Origin: Paraburkholderia sp. SOS3
Lineage (GTDB): Bacteria > Pseudomonadota > Gammaproteobacteria > Burkholderiales > Burkholderiaceae
Length of the DNA stretch: 64,000 nucleotides
NCBI RefSeq assembly: GCF_001922345.1
Contig: NZ_CP018812.1
Coordinates: 1,860,001 to 1,924,000, forward strand
Direction of reading: 5' to 3'
Shown here: one piece after another, positions 35,269 through 43,194 of the stretch
How the letters are laid out: each line of letters begins with the position of its first letter
How positions within the stretch are numbered: the first letter of the stretch is position 1
Notes under the pieces: generated by a model
The model's database searches: none
What the model saw: the letters and a program-made list of their open reading frames with translations, nothing else
What the model was told of the DNA's origin: nothing
Translations under genes and position numbers: made by a program

Positions 35269-35789
35269 GGTGGGGTCGCATCGACGGTTGGTTTCGCGGC
35301 GCCCGGTGTTTCGCCCGTACGCGTGTCGCGATAGATCAGGTAGCGCTCGCAGCGGCATGAATGCAGCGCGCTCGCGGGCAGCGAGATGCGCGGCGTCGGT
35401 GGCGCTCGCGCCGCGCGCAAGGCTGTCCCAGACCTCGGCCGAGCCGATCGCAGCGCGCGTCGCCGCGAAATCGAAGCGCGCGGGATACAGGCGACCACTT
35501 TCGTCAGCGACGCGAGATCGAACGCGGTGTCCGCCGTCATCGGCTCGTCGCGAGGCAGACGCGCGCGGTTGCCTGCGGCGAGCCGGTACAGCACGCGTTG
35601 CGCGTCGCCCGCGAGCACGACCGCGCCGGGCACGCGGCCGGCTGCGATCTGGCCGGCGACGATGCGCTGCGCTTCCTCGCGCACTGGCGCATCGAATGGA
35701 TCGTGCGTGCCGGCTGCCGCGCCCGGCGACGTCAGCAGCACGGCGCACAGCAGCGCGGCGCGCGCTGCGCCTGCGTGGCGACGCCTCAT
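35268..35789 (-). pseudogene. Collapsed serine beta-lactamase/NamZ (DUF1343) fusion gene
   Basis: The 5' part (35789 to about 35492) encodes a signal peptide and a beta-lactamase-like N-terminus to SLTK (Ser94/Lys97). Immediately after KVV the sequence continues one frame over with LYPARFDFAATRAAIGS, the extreme C-terminus of DUF1343/NamZ-type exo-muramidases. A second frame change precedes the terminal ERYLIYR. Burkholderia genomes carry an intact fusion of these two domains, so several hundred internal codons appear deleted. The start overlaps the stop of the upstream gene (ATGA). Confidence 0.65.
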
Positions 35790-37087
35790 CGCGGCAACTG
35801 CGCCGGGTCGTAGCGATTGCGCGGGTTCCATAGCATCCAGCCGTTGGTGTGCTCCGCATCGGCGGCATCGACCTGCGCACGGATTTCGTCGGCATCGAAC
35901 TCGTGATGGTCGAACGCGTAGTCGCGAAACGCCTGCAGCCACGGCCGGAAGCGCACACCGGGCAAACCGGTGCGCCGCTGCGCCTCGGCCAGCGAGCGGC
36001 GCACGATCTGGCCCGGATCGGCGGTCGGCCGCGTGCAGCCGGGCAGGCCCCAGGTGAAGCCCGACGGGTACAGCATCGGCGAGATGTAATCGAGCGCGGC
36101 GCCGAGCTGCTCGATCTGCTGGCCGATCGCCGTATCGTCGGCATTCCAGCAGACGTAGCCGAAGATGTCCGCCGACACGAACACGTTGTAACGGGCCAGA
36201 CGTTCGCGCGCGGCGCCGAGGAAGCCGGTGATGGCCGCCGTGCGGTTCGCGCGCGTGTTGGGCTCGGCAAAGCGCAGGCCGGGCGCGTCGGGAAAGCGCA
36301 CGTAGTCGAACTGGACTTCGTCGAAGCCGAGTCGCGCGGCTTCCTCGGCGAGGTCCAGATTGTGCGTCCATGCCTCGCGCACGAACGGGTCGATCCACTG
36401 CAACTGCTCGCGGTCGCGCCAGACCTGTCCCTGTGCGTCATGCACCGCCCAGGCGGGATGAGCGTCCGCGAGCGGATCGTCCTTGAACACGACGATGCGC
36501 GCGATCAGGTACAAACCGTCGCGATGCAGTTCGGCGACAAGAGCGGCGAAGTCGCGCATCGGCGCGGGATGAACCGGCAGTTTCGCGGCCGCGCCGATTG
36601 CGACGCGCGCGGCGCTCGGATAGGGCGTCATGCCGCGGTCGCCTTTTACGTCGATGACGAGCGCATTGATGCCGTTGCTTTCCTGCAGTTTCACCGCGGC
36701 GTCGCGCAGTACGGGACTCAGCACGCCATAGACGGACAGATAGACGGCCTTCGGCCGGAACGGCGTCAGCACGACCGTGACCGGCGCGTCGCCCGTCACC
36801 GGCGTGCGCGCGCGTTGATAGCCGGGTGCGCGCGCATCGATCACGGTGACGCCCGCCATGCTCGCGAAGCGGCCGTCCGCTGCGACCTTCTGCGCCGCAC
36901 CGTCGACGACGACCCAGGCGTGCGGTATCGGCTTGCGCGTCGCGGCGTCGATGACGACGCCGCGCGTCTGCACGGAGGCCGTCGCAGGGGCCGTCTGCGT
37001 GCCGGCCGCCGCTCTCCCGCACGAGGCCGCGGCGAGCGCCAGAGCTGCGCAAGCGGTTCCGAAGGCCGCTCGCCAGCGCGCGCTCAT
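35786..37087 (-). CDS. Exported putative glycoside hydrolase (DUF4015-like TIM barrel)
   Basis: 433 residues from ATG 37087, with AGGAG 8 bp upstream. Signal peptide (about 1-27), a small beta domain (about 35-100, GVVIDAATRKPIPHAWV) and a TIM-barrel-like region (about 115-425) with LGFDEVQFDYVRFPD and YISPMLYPSGF, typical of the putative glycosyl-hydrolase family DUF4015. Acts in the periplasm or outside. Overlaps the deacetylase gene upstream by 4 bp, so a deacetylase-hydrolase pair acting on one envelope or matrix polysaccharide is likely, similar in logic to two-domain PgaB. Confidence 0.82.
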   Translation of the reverse strand: MSARWRAAFGTACAALALAAASCGRAAAGTQTAPATASVQTRGVVIDAATRKPIPHAWVVVDGAAQKVAADGRFASMAGVTVIDARAPGYQRARTPVTGDAPVTVVLTPFRPKAVYLSVYGVLSPVLRDAAVKLQESNGINALVIDVKGDRGMTPYPSAARVAIGAAAKLPVHPAPMRDFAALVAELHRDGLYLIARIVVFKDDPLADAHPAWAVHDAQGQVWRDREQLQWIDPFVREAWTHNLDLAEEAARLGFDEVQFDYVRFPDAPGLRFAEPNTRANRTAAITGFLGAARERLARYNVFVSADIFGYVCWNADDTAIGQQIEQLGAALDYISPMLYPSGFTWGLPGCTRPTADPGQIVRRSLAEAQRRTGLPGVRFRPWLQAFRDYAFDHHEFDADEIRAQVDAADAEHTNGWMLWNPRNRYDPAQLPR

Positions 37088-37979
37088 CGCTGCGCTCCTG
37101 GGCCTGGCGGCGAACCCGTCTTCGTTTCGCCGAGCAGACGGCCGAGCAGTTGCGGCGTGCAGCCGTCGACCATCAGGAAGCGCGGCAGCGCGAGTGGCGC
37201 ATCGGTGCGCCACACGCGGCGCGCTTCGATGGTCAGCCCGGCGACGTAGCCGCCTGCGCGGGCGAGCTCGACGAGTTCGTCGTCATAGATGCCGAACGGC
37301 CACGCGATCGTATCGACATGACCGCCGACCTCGCGCTCGATCGCTTCGCGCGAGTGCGCGAACTGCCGGCTCGCGAACCGGCGGAATTCGTCCGGCGACA
37401 GGCGGCGCCGCTCGACATGAAAATCCGGATGCCACCAGCTATGCGATTGCACGTCGAAGAAGCCGGTCGCCTTGAGGGCGCGCAACTGGTCCCAGGTCAG
37501 CGCGTACGGCGCGTTCGAGATCGCCGATGGATAGACGAACAGCGTGACGGGAAACCGCTCGCGCAGCACGATCGGCATCATCGCGTCGTACACCGAACGA
37601 TGACCGTCGTCGACCGTCACCGCGACCGCCTTCGGCGGCAGCGTCGCCGCGCGGTCGCGTACCCATGCGACGATGTCCGCGAGCGGCACGATCTTGTAGC
37701 CGTGCTCGCGCAGAAACGCGAGATGCGCCTCGAAAGTCGCGATGCGCACGGTCATCGAATCGTCGGCCGACTGCGCGAAACGGTGGTAGACGAGGATCGC
37801 GACCACCGGCACGGCGGCGTTGCCGGCGACGGCGCCGTCCGGCAGCGCTGCGAATGCGGCCGGTGCGGCGGGCGCGAGCAGCGGACAGAGCACGCATGCG
37901 ATCGCCACGACGACGCGCAGCGCAAGCTCGTACCGGACCAACGGCGCGGCGCCGTGATGCACAGCCGGGCGGCAGGCCA

Positions 37980-37980
<1 letters not shown>
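37084..37980 (-). CDS. Exported polysaccharide deacetylase (NodB domain)
   Basis: 298 residues from ATG 37980. N-terminal hydrophobic segment (about 20-42), then a carbohydrate esterase 4 domain: ILVYHRF, metal-binding VTVDDG and the SHSWWH zinc motif, then IAWPFG. Members remove N- or O-acetyl groups from peptidoglycan or poly-GlcNAc. Overlaps the GroEL-like gene (TGATG) upstream and the glycosidase gene (ATGA) downstream. Confidence 0.88.
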
Positions 37981-38550
<570 letters not shown>

Positions 38551-38618
38551 CGGACCGGCCGCTGGATCCGCCCCGAGCGGCCACCCGGGGGCCGCGCGCC
38601 GCTCGACGCGCGCGGGCG

Positions 38619-38659
38619 TTGATCGATATCAAATCGCGCACTTCGTGTTGCGCGATGCT
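38619..38659 (+). promoter_or_regulatory. FNR/Anr-type box and -10 for tandem Usp gene
   Basis: TTGAT-cgat-ATCAA (38619-38632), perfect and fully palindromic including its centre. GATGCT (38654-38659) follows after exactly 21 bp. The start codon at 38755 is 122 bp after the dyad. Confidence 0.78.
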
Positions 38660-38754
38660 TCAGGGGGAGCGCGGTCCGTCGCCGCATCGACCCACGGTGC
38701 GAGGTGCGCGGACAGTGCGGCCGCAGCGCGTGGCGCACGGGAGGGCACTGGATC

Positions 38755-39705
38755 ATGAGCGAACTGGCAACGGCAACTGCTGCCGATTCCGTACGAGCGA
38801 TTACTCGCGTCACGATGGCCGTCGATGCTTCGCCGGCATCGCAGCGGCTTGCCGCGTATGTGCGCGATCTGGTGCGTCCCGGCATGCATGTGTCGGTGGT
38901 CGGCATCGCGGAGAATCCGCGCGTGCTCACGCCGCAGCTGGCCTTCGACGACGCGATGCTCGCGACGGCGCGGCAGGGCATGCGCCGCGCCGTGCGCGAT
39001 GCGTTGGGACGCGCGAGCGGCATCGTCAGCGCAAGCGGTGCGGACGTCGACGCGCGTCTCATCGACCAATCGCACGAGGACGGTGCCATCGCCGATGCAC
39101 TGGTTGCCGACGCACGCACGTTTCATGCGGATCTGCTCGCGGTCGGAGCGCGGCAGCATCGAGGCATGCTGCGCTGGACCGACGCCAGCGTCTCGAGACC
39201 GGTTACGCGCGACGCGCATTGCTCGATGCTGATCGTGCCCGAGCGCTTCGAGCGCAAGCACACCGGGCCGCTCGAGCGCATCGTGTTCGCGATCGACGGC
39301 AGCGCCGCATCGCTGCATGCGATGCGTTACGCGCTGCAACTGGCGCCGGCGCAAAGCCGGTTGCTCGCAGTCTATGTCGTCGATCGGGCACTGCGGTTCC
39401 AATCGATGCCCGCGCTGCTGCTCGAGGATGCGTATATCGCCGAGGGCGAGCGGGCGCTCGGTCACGCGGCGACGATCTTTGCGCGTTGCCCGAATCCGTC
39501 GAAAACCGCGCTGCTGTCGACGCGAACCGTGGGCGACGACATCGCCCATGCGCTCGTGCGTGAAGCGATCCGCCTGCAGGCCGACCTGCTCGTGGTCGGC
39601 ACGCACGGCCGGCGCGGACTGTCGGGCTGGCTGCTCGGCAGCGTGGCGCGGCGTGTCGCCCGGCTCTCCGACGTACCCGTGCTGCTCGTGCGGCCGACTG
39701 CCTGA
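38755..39705 (+). CDS. Tandem-domain universal stress protein
   Basis: 316 residues, two Usp domains (about 18-155 and 165-312). The second has an intact nucleotide loop GTHGRRGLSGWLLGSVAR and ends VPVLLVRPTA; the first has GARQHRGMLRWTDASVSR, which is degenerate. GGAGGG precedes ATG 38755. Controlled by the FNR-type promoter at 38619-38659. Confidence 0.92.
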   Translation: MSELATATAADSVRAITRVTMAVDASPASQRLAAYVRDLVRPGMHVSVVGIAENPRVLTPQLAFDDAMLATARQGMRRAVRDALGRASGIVSASGADVDARLIDQSHEDGAIADALVADARTFHADLLAVGARQHRGMLRWTDASVSRPVTRDAHCSMLIVPERFERKHTGPLERIVFAIDGSAASLHAMRYALQLAPAQSRLLAVYVVDRALRFQSMPALLLEDAYIAEGERALGHAATIFARCPNPSKTALLSTRTVGDDIAHALVREAIRLQADLLVVGTHGRRGLSGWLLGSVARRVARLSDVPVLLVRPTA

Positions 39706-39740
39706 CCGCTTCGCCGGGACGCATTGCGTCGCGCTGCCGC

Positions 39741-39781
39741 TTGACCTGCGTCAAGTGCGGGGAGCCGTACGCGGCTACGCT
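39741..39781 (+). promoter_or_regulatory. FNR/Anr-type box and -10 for CBS gene
   Basis: TTGAC-ctgc-GTCAA (39741-39754) then TACGCT (39776-39781) after exactly 21 bp. The start codon of the CBS protein gene lies 160 bp after the dyad. Confidence 0.77.
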
Positions 39782-39914
39782 CGGTGAGGCGGGTCGCCGG
39801 TGTGACGATCAGCTGTCGATCGGCGCCTGACGCGCCGTTATGGCGATTTCCATCGGATCGACGTCACATCCGACGTCGCAATGTTCAACCGATTGAACCG
39901 GCAAGGAAACCGAA

Positions 39915-40364
39915 ATGGACGCAGCGAGCATTTGCACACGGGACGTCGTCTCATGCCGCCGTGACACGACGCTACTGGACGCGGCGCGGCTGATGCGCGA
40001 CAGCCATGTCGGCGATCTGATCGTGGTCGACGGGCCGCCCGAGCGCGCATCGCCGGTCGGGATACTGACCGACCGCGATGTGGTGCTCGCAGTCGTCGCG
40101 CCCGGTGTCGATCCGTCCACGCTATTCGTCGGCGAAGTGATGAGTTCGCCCGCGATACTCGCGTATGCATGGGAAAACCTGTGGGAAGTCGCGAGCCGCA
40201 TGCGGCTGCACGGTGTGCGCCGCATGCCCGTGATGGGCCAGTCGGGCGAGATGATCGGCGTGATCGCATTCGACGATCTGCTCGAAGCCGCGTCCGGCCT
40301 CGTGTCGTCGCTGTGTCACGCGGCGGGGCGGCAGCCGTATTTCGAGGAAAAGCGCCGCGCTTGA
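39915..40364 (+). CDS. CBS-domain-pair protein
   Basis: 149 residues consisting almost only of two CBS domains (about 5-62 and 72-130), with SICTRDVVSCRRDTTLLDAARLM and VGILTDRDVVLAV. Cytoplasmic. Stand-alone CBS pairs bind AMP/ATP or NAD and act as energy sensors. Behind an FNR-type promoter between stress-protein genes. Confidence 0.9.
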   Translation: MDAASICTRDVVSCRRDTTLLDAARLMRDSHVGDLIVVDGPPERASPVGILTDRDVVLAVVAPGVDPSTLFVGEVMSSPAILAYAWENLWEVASRMRLHGVRRMPVMGQSGEMIGVIAFDDLLEAASGLVSSLCHAAGRQPYFEEKRRA

Positions 40365-40419
40365 CGCAAGGGAATCCGCATCGCACGAGGGCTGTGCCGG
40401 CGCTGCCGGCATGCCCTGC

Positions 40420-40683
40420 TCAGGCCGCCTCGCACGCGCGCAGGCGGTCGCTCAACACGGTGGCGAAACGCTGCAGCGATGCAAGCGAGCCGACCACGCT
40501 TTGATATTTTTCGCGGCCGATCTGTGCGTCGAGAAGCACGAGCATGCCGGCGTCGCGTGCGAGTGCGAGCAGTGCATCGGGTTCGTCGAAGACAGGCGGT
40601 TCGCCGCATGCATGGACCGTCGGCACGGACGCAGCCGCGACGGCGAGGCCGGAAAGGGCGCAAGCGCAGGTGACGTTGGACAT
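40420..40683 (-). CDS. Small hypothetical protein
   Basis: 87 residues, starting MSNVTCACALSGLAVAAASV, which could be a weak signal or lipoprotein-like N-terminus; the rest is helical, with ALLALARDAGMLVLLDAQIG. AGGAG is well placed before ATG 40683. Convergent with the CBS gene. No family recognised. Confidence 0.55.
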   Translation of the reverse strand: MSNVTCACALSGLAVAAASVPTVHACGEPPVFDEPDALLALARDAGMLVLLDAQIGREKYQSVVGSLASLQRFATVLSDRLRACEAA

Positions 40684-40890
40684 GGCGAGTCTCCTTCTGT
40701 CAGGCGTTCGATGCCGCTTTTGCTGCGCGGCACCGATGGCATCCGACGTAAGCCGGATCGGTAACCAAAGTATGGTGCGCGCTCTTTCGCGATCCAATCA
40801 GGCGCCTCTGAAGTCGGTGTCATCCGCGACTGGCGACCTGCCGCGTAGTCCTACAGACAGTCGGCCGCTGCACCGCCGAACACGTTTTCA

Positions 40891-41097
40891 CTACTGCGCC
40901 ATCCATTGACCTGCGATCTTCACGTAGGAGCGCTTGACCGCCGCCCATGCCACGCGGTGCGCGATTGCTTCGCGCCGCACAGAGGCTGCGTATTCATCAT
41001 ATGCGGCGTTGAATGCGGCGCGGTAAATGTCCTGCGCGTGCGGCGGAAGATGATTTCGCACCGACGCGGGCAAGTCTTCGTTACTGGCATAAGGCAT
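40891..41097 (-). CDS. ChaB-family small protein
   Basis: 68 residues. MPYASNEDLPASVRNHLPPH followed by AQDIYRAAFNAAYDEY and AHRVAWAAVKRSY is the typical ChaB sequence, except that the basic C-terminus is short. GGAG precedes ATG 41097. ChaB is a cation-transport regulator by name, but its biochemical role is unsettled. Divergent from a BON gene; a dyad at 41186-41199 lies between them. Confidence 0.88.
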   Translation of the reverse strand: MPYASNEDLPASVRNHLPPHAQDIYRAAFNAAYDEYAASVRREAIAHRVAWAAVKRSYVKIAGQWMAQ

Positions 41098-41185
41098 ATC
41101 GTTCTCCGCGGTAGAAGCGCCGTAGCTGCCGGGCGCGCCAGGCGCGGACGTGACGCAAGCGTGCGCCGTGTGAAGACGTCTTCGC

Positions 41186-41226
41186 TTGATGCCGGTCAAA
41201 TCGGGCCCGCGCATGCGCACTACGCT
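41186..41226 (+). promoter_or_regulatory. FNR/Anr-type box and -10 for BON gene
   Basis: TTGAT-gccg-GTCAA (41186-41199) then TACGCT (41221-41226) after exactly 21 bp, on the plus strand toward the BON gene starting 104 bp away. The divergent chaB-like gene starts 88 bp from the dyad and could share it. Confidence 0.77.
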
Positions 41227-41303
41227 AGTACACGAGAACCGGGCGGCAACGCGATCTTGCGGGCATCGCCCTTCCTTATTCCGGTAATGGCGAGGACGCG
41301 CGT

Positions 41304-41963
41304 ATGAATCCCATCAAGCCCGACAGTCAGATCAGACAGGAAGTCGAAGACGAACTGGCCGCCAACGCGGCCGTCGATGCAAACCATATCGGCGTATCCG
41401 CCTCGAATGCCATCGTCACGCTATCGGGCGAGGTCGCGAGCTACGCCGAAAAACTGGCCGCGGAAAAATCGGCGATGAGCATCTCCGGTGTCGACGCGGT
41501 CGTCGTCAAGCTCGATGTGAAGGTGCCGCAAAGCAACCGGCGAACCGACGAGGACATCGCGGTCGGCGTACGCGGCGTACTCGACTGGATCGCGGGCCTC
41601 GACGAATACAGCGTCAAGGTCAAGGTCGAGAAAGGATGCGTGACGCTGGTCGGCGAACTGCAGGATGCGTATCGCAGCCGCATTGCCGAACAGCACATCT
41701 CCCATATGCGGGGCGTGGTCGGCGTGTCGAATCAGATCCGGATTCGCGGCACGGCGTCGTCGGTCGACATCGAGCAGAACATCCGTAAAGCGATCGAGCG
41801 GCACACCGAACGCGAATTGAAGCACATCGGCATCGAGATCGAGGACGGCAAGGTTGCGGTGTCGGGGCGCGTCAGTTCGCCGGCGGAACGCGCGCTCGTG
41901 TGCGGCGCGGCACGCGGAACACGCGGCGTGACGGCAGTCGAAGACCGGCTCACGCTCGCATGA
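41304..41963 (+). CDS. Triple-BON-domain protein
   Basis: 219 residues, three BON domains (about 5-75, 80-148, 150-217), each with the Gly-centred VTLSGEV, VTLVGELQ or VAVSGRV strand. No signal peptide, so cytoplasmic or peripheral. BON domains bind membranes or lipids in secreted homologues. Probably the first gene of a run with the next BON gene, a hypothetical, ppsA and the PfkB-type gene. Its paralogue at 61718 is nearly colinear. Confidence 0.9.
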   Translation: MNPIKPDSQIRQEVEDELAANAAVDANHIGVSASNAIVTLSGEVASYAEKLAAEKSAMSISGVDAVVVKLDVKVPQSNRRTDEDIAVGVRGVLDWIAGLDEYSVKVKVEKGCVTLVGELQDAYRSRIAEQHISHMRGVVGVSNQIRIRGTASSVDIEQNIRKAIERHTERELKHIGIEIEDGKVAVSGRVSSPAERALVCGAARGTRGVTAVEDRLTLA

Positions 41964-42018
41964 GGCAAGGCCGGCAAGCTCCGGCGCATCGTATCTATCG
42001 GAACAGCAGGAGAACACA

Positions 42019-42669
42019 GTGAAGACGCATGGAAGCGTAAAGCGCGACGTCGAGCAGGAGTTGCTCTGGGACAGGGGCGTCGACGCGCGCGCGATCAAGG
42101 TCAAGCTGGTCGGGGGAGCGGTCGCACTCAACGGAACCGTCCTGAACAACGCACAAAGAAACGAGGCACTGCGGGCTGCCCAGCGGGCCGCGCCGGACGT
42201 GGTGATTCATGACAATCTGATCGTGAAGTGTCCTGATAACGGCCAGTGTGCGGACTCGACGCTGGCCGACGAGATCCGCGCGACGCTCGAGCAGTGCGAA
42301 AGGCTGCGTCATGCGGCGATCGACGTCGCCGTGGCGGACGGCCGCGTGACGCTCACGGGGCTCGTCGACGCGCCGGCGCAGCGCGACGAGGCCGCCGTGC
42401 TGCTGAGGGATATTCCGGGCATTGCCGACATCGAAAACCGGATCGCGACGCGTTTGGGCGAAGCGGAACGCACGGTCGCGGACAGCATCGCGACGGCGCT
42501 GCAAGGGTCCGGGTTGCATGCGGCCGAATCGATCGTCGTCGATGTGCGCGATGGCATCGTGCGCCTGACGGGCACCTGCAGTTCGACGAAGCAGAAGGAA
42601 ATCGCCTGCGAGGCCGCGTGGAAGGCAAAGGGCGTGCGCTGGGTCGTGGACCAGTTGCATATCGGCTGA
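42019..42669 (+). CDS. BON-domain protein
   Basis: 216 residues with three BON repeats (about 5-70, 75-145, 146-215), including VALNGTVLNN, VTLTGLVDAP and VRLTGTCSST. No export signal. AGGAG precedes GTG 42019. Cotranscribed with the BON gene 55 bp upstream. Divergent from its paralogues in the first repeat. Confidence 0.87.
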   Translation: MKTHGSVKRDVEQELLWDRGVDARAIKVKLVGGAVALNGTVLNNAQRNEALRAAQRAAPDVVIHDNLIVKCPDNGQCADSTLADEIRATLEQCERLRHAAIDVAVADGRVTLTGLVDAPAQRDEAAVLLRDIPGIADIENRIATRLGEAERTVADSIATALQGSGLHAAESIVVDVRDGIVRLTGTCSSTKQKEIACEAAWKAKGVRWVVDQLHIG

Positions 42670-42684
42670 AGGAAGGAGACGCAT

Positions 42685-43155
42685 ATGAACTGGCTACTCG
42701 AGTATTTCGCGCAAGCAACCCCCACGCTGAACCTGACGCTCTGGGCACTTCAGCCCGCGGTGCTCGGGCCCGATGGTCCGATCGTCAAGCCCGTGATTTC
42801 GCTGCCGTATCCGGGCATCGAACTGACCTACCGCGCCGCCGACGAAGTCCGGCGCGGCGAGCGTGTCTACGAATGGCCGGCGCGATACGAAAGCGCCGTT
42901 GCGGCCGGCGCCGCCGCGCATGCCGAAGCGATTGCGGACCCATCCGGCTTCTTTCGCGAAATTTCGATCTACGCGCCATCGGCGATCAACCGCGAACCGG
43001 TGGTCGTAATCAACCGGAATTTCTCGTTTGCCCCTGTATTCGCAGCCGACGGAACACCGGGCTTCGTCGGCGAAAGCATGCCGATCGAGGACGCGAGGCA
43101 GCCGGCGAACCAGATGAAGCTGCCGTGGTTCTTCTCGGGCTACGTCAGCATCTGA
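42685..43155 (+). CDS. Hypothetical protein of unknown family
   Basis: 156 residues starting MNWLLEYFAQATPTLNLTLW, without clear signal peptide or membrane helix. A middle part rich in Ala/Glu (about 55-95) and an aromatic C-terminus (LPWFFSGYVSI). GGAAGGAG precedes ATG 42685. Sits between a BON gene and ppsA in one run. I recognise no domain. Confidence 0.7.
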   Translation: MNWLLEYFAQATPTLNLTLWALQPAVLGPDGPIVKPVISLPYPGIELTYRAADEVRRGERVYEWPARYESAVAAGAAAHAEAIADPSGFFREISIYAPSAINREPVVVINRNFSFAPVFAADGTPGFVGESMPIEDARQPANQMKLPWFFSGYVSI

Positions 43156-43194
43156 CCGGTTCGCAAGGCCGCCGGTCAACGTAAGGAGCGACAC

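Noticed and set aside
33592..36441. A 949-codon minus-strand frame
   Set aside because: Its first part is an out-of-frame reading of the glycosidase gene and then of the collapsed beta-lactamase/NamZ gene. The real protein begins at 35268.
40896..40909. TTGAC-ctgc-GATCT as an FNR-type box near the chaB-like stop
   Set aside because: The right arm does not match, and the position is at the 3' end of a gene.
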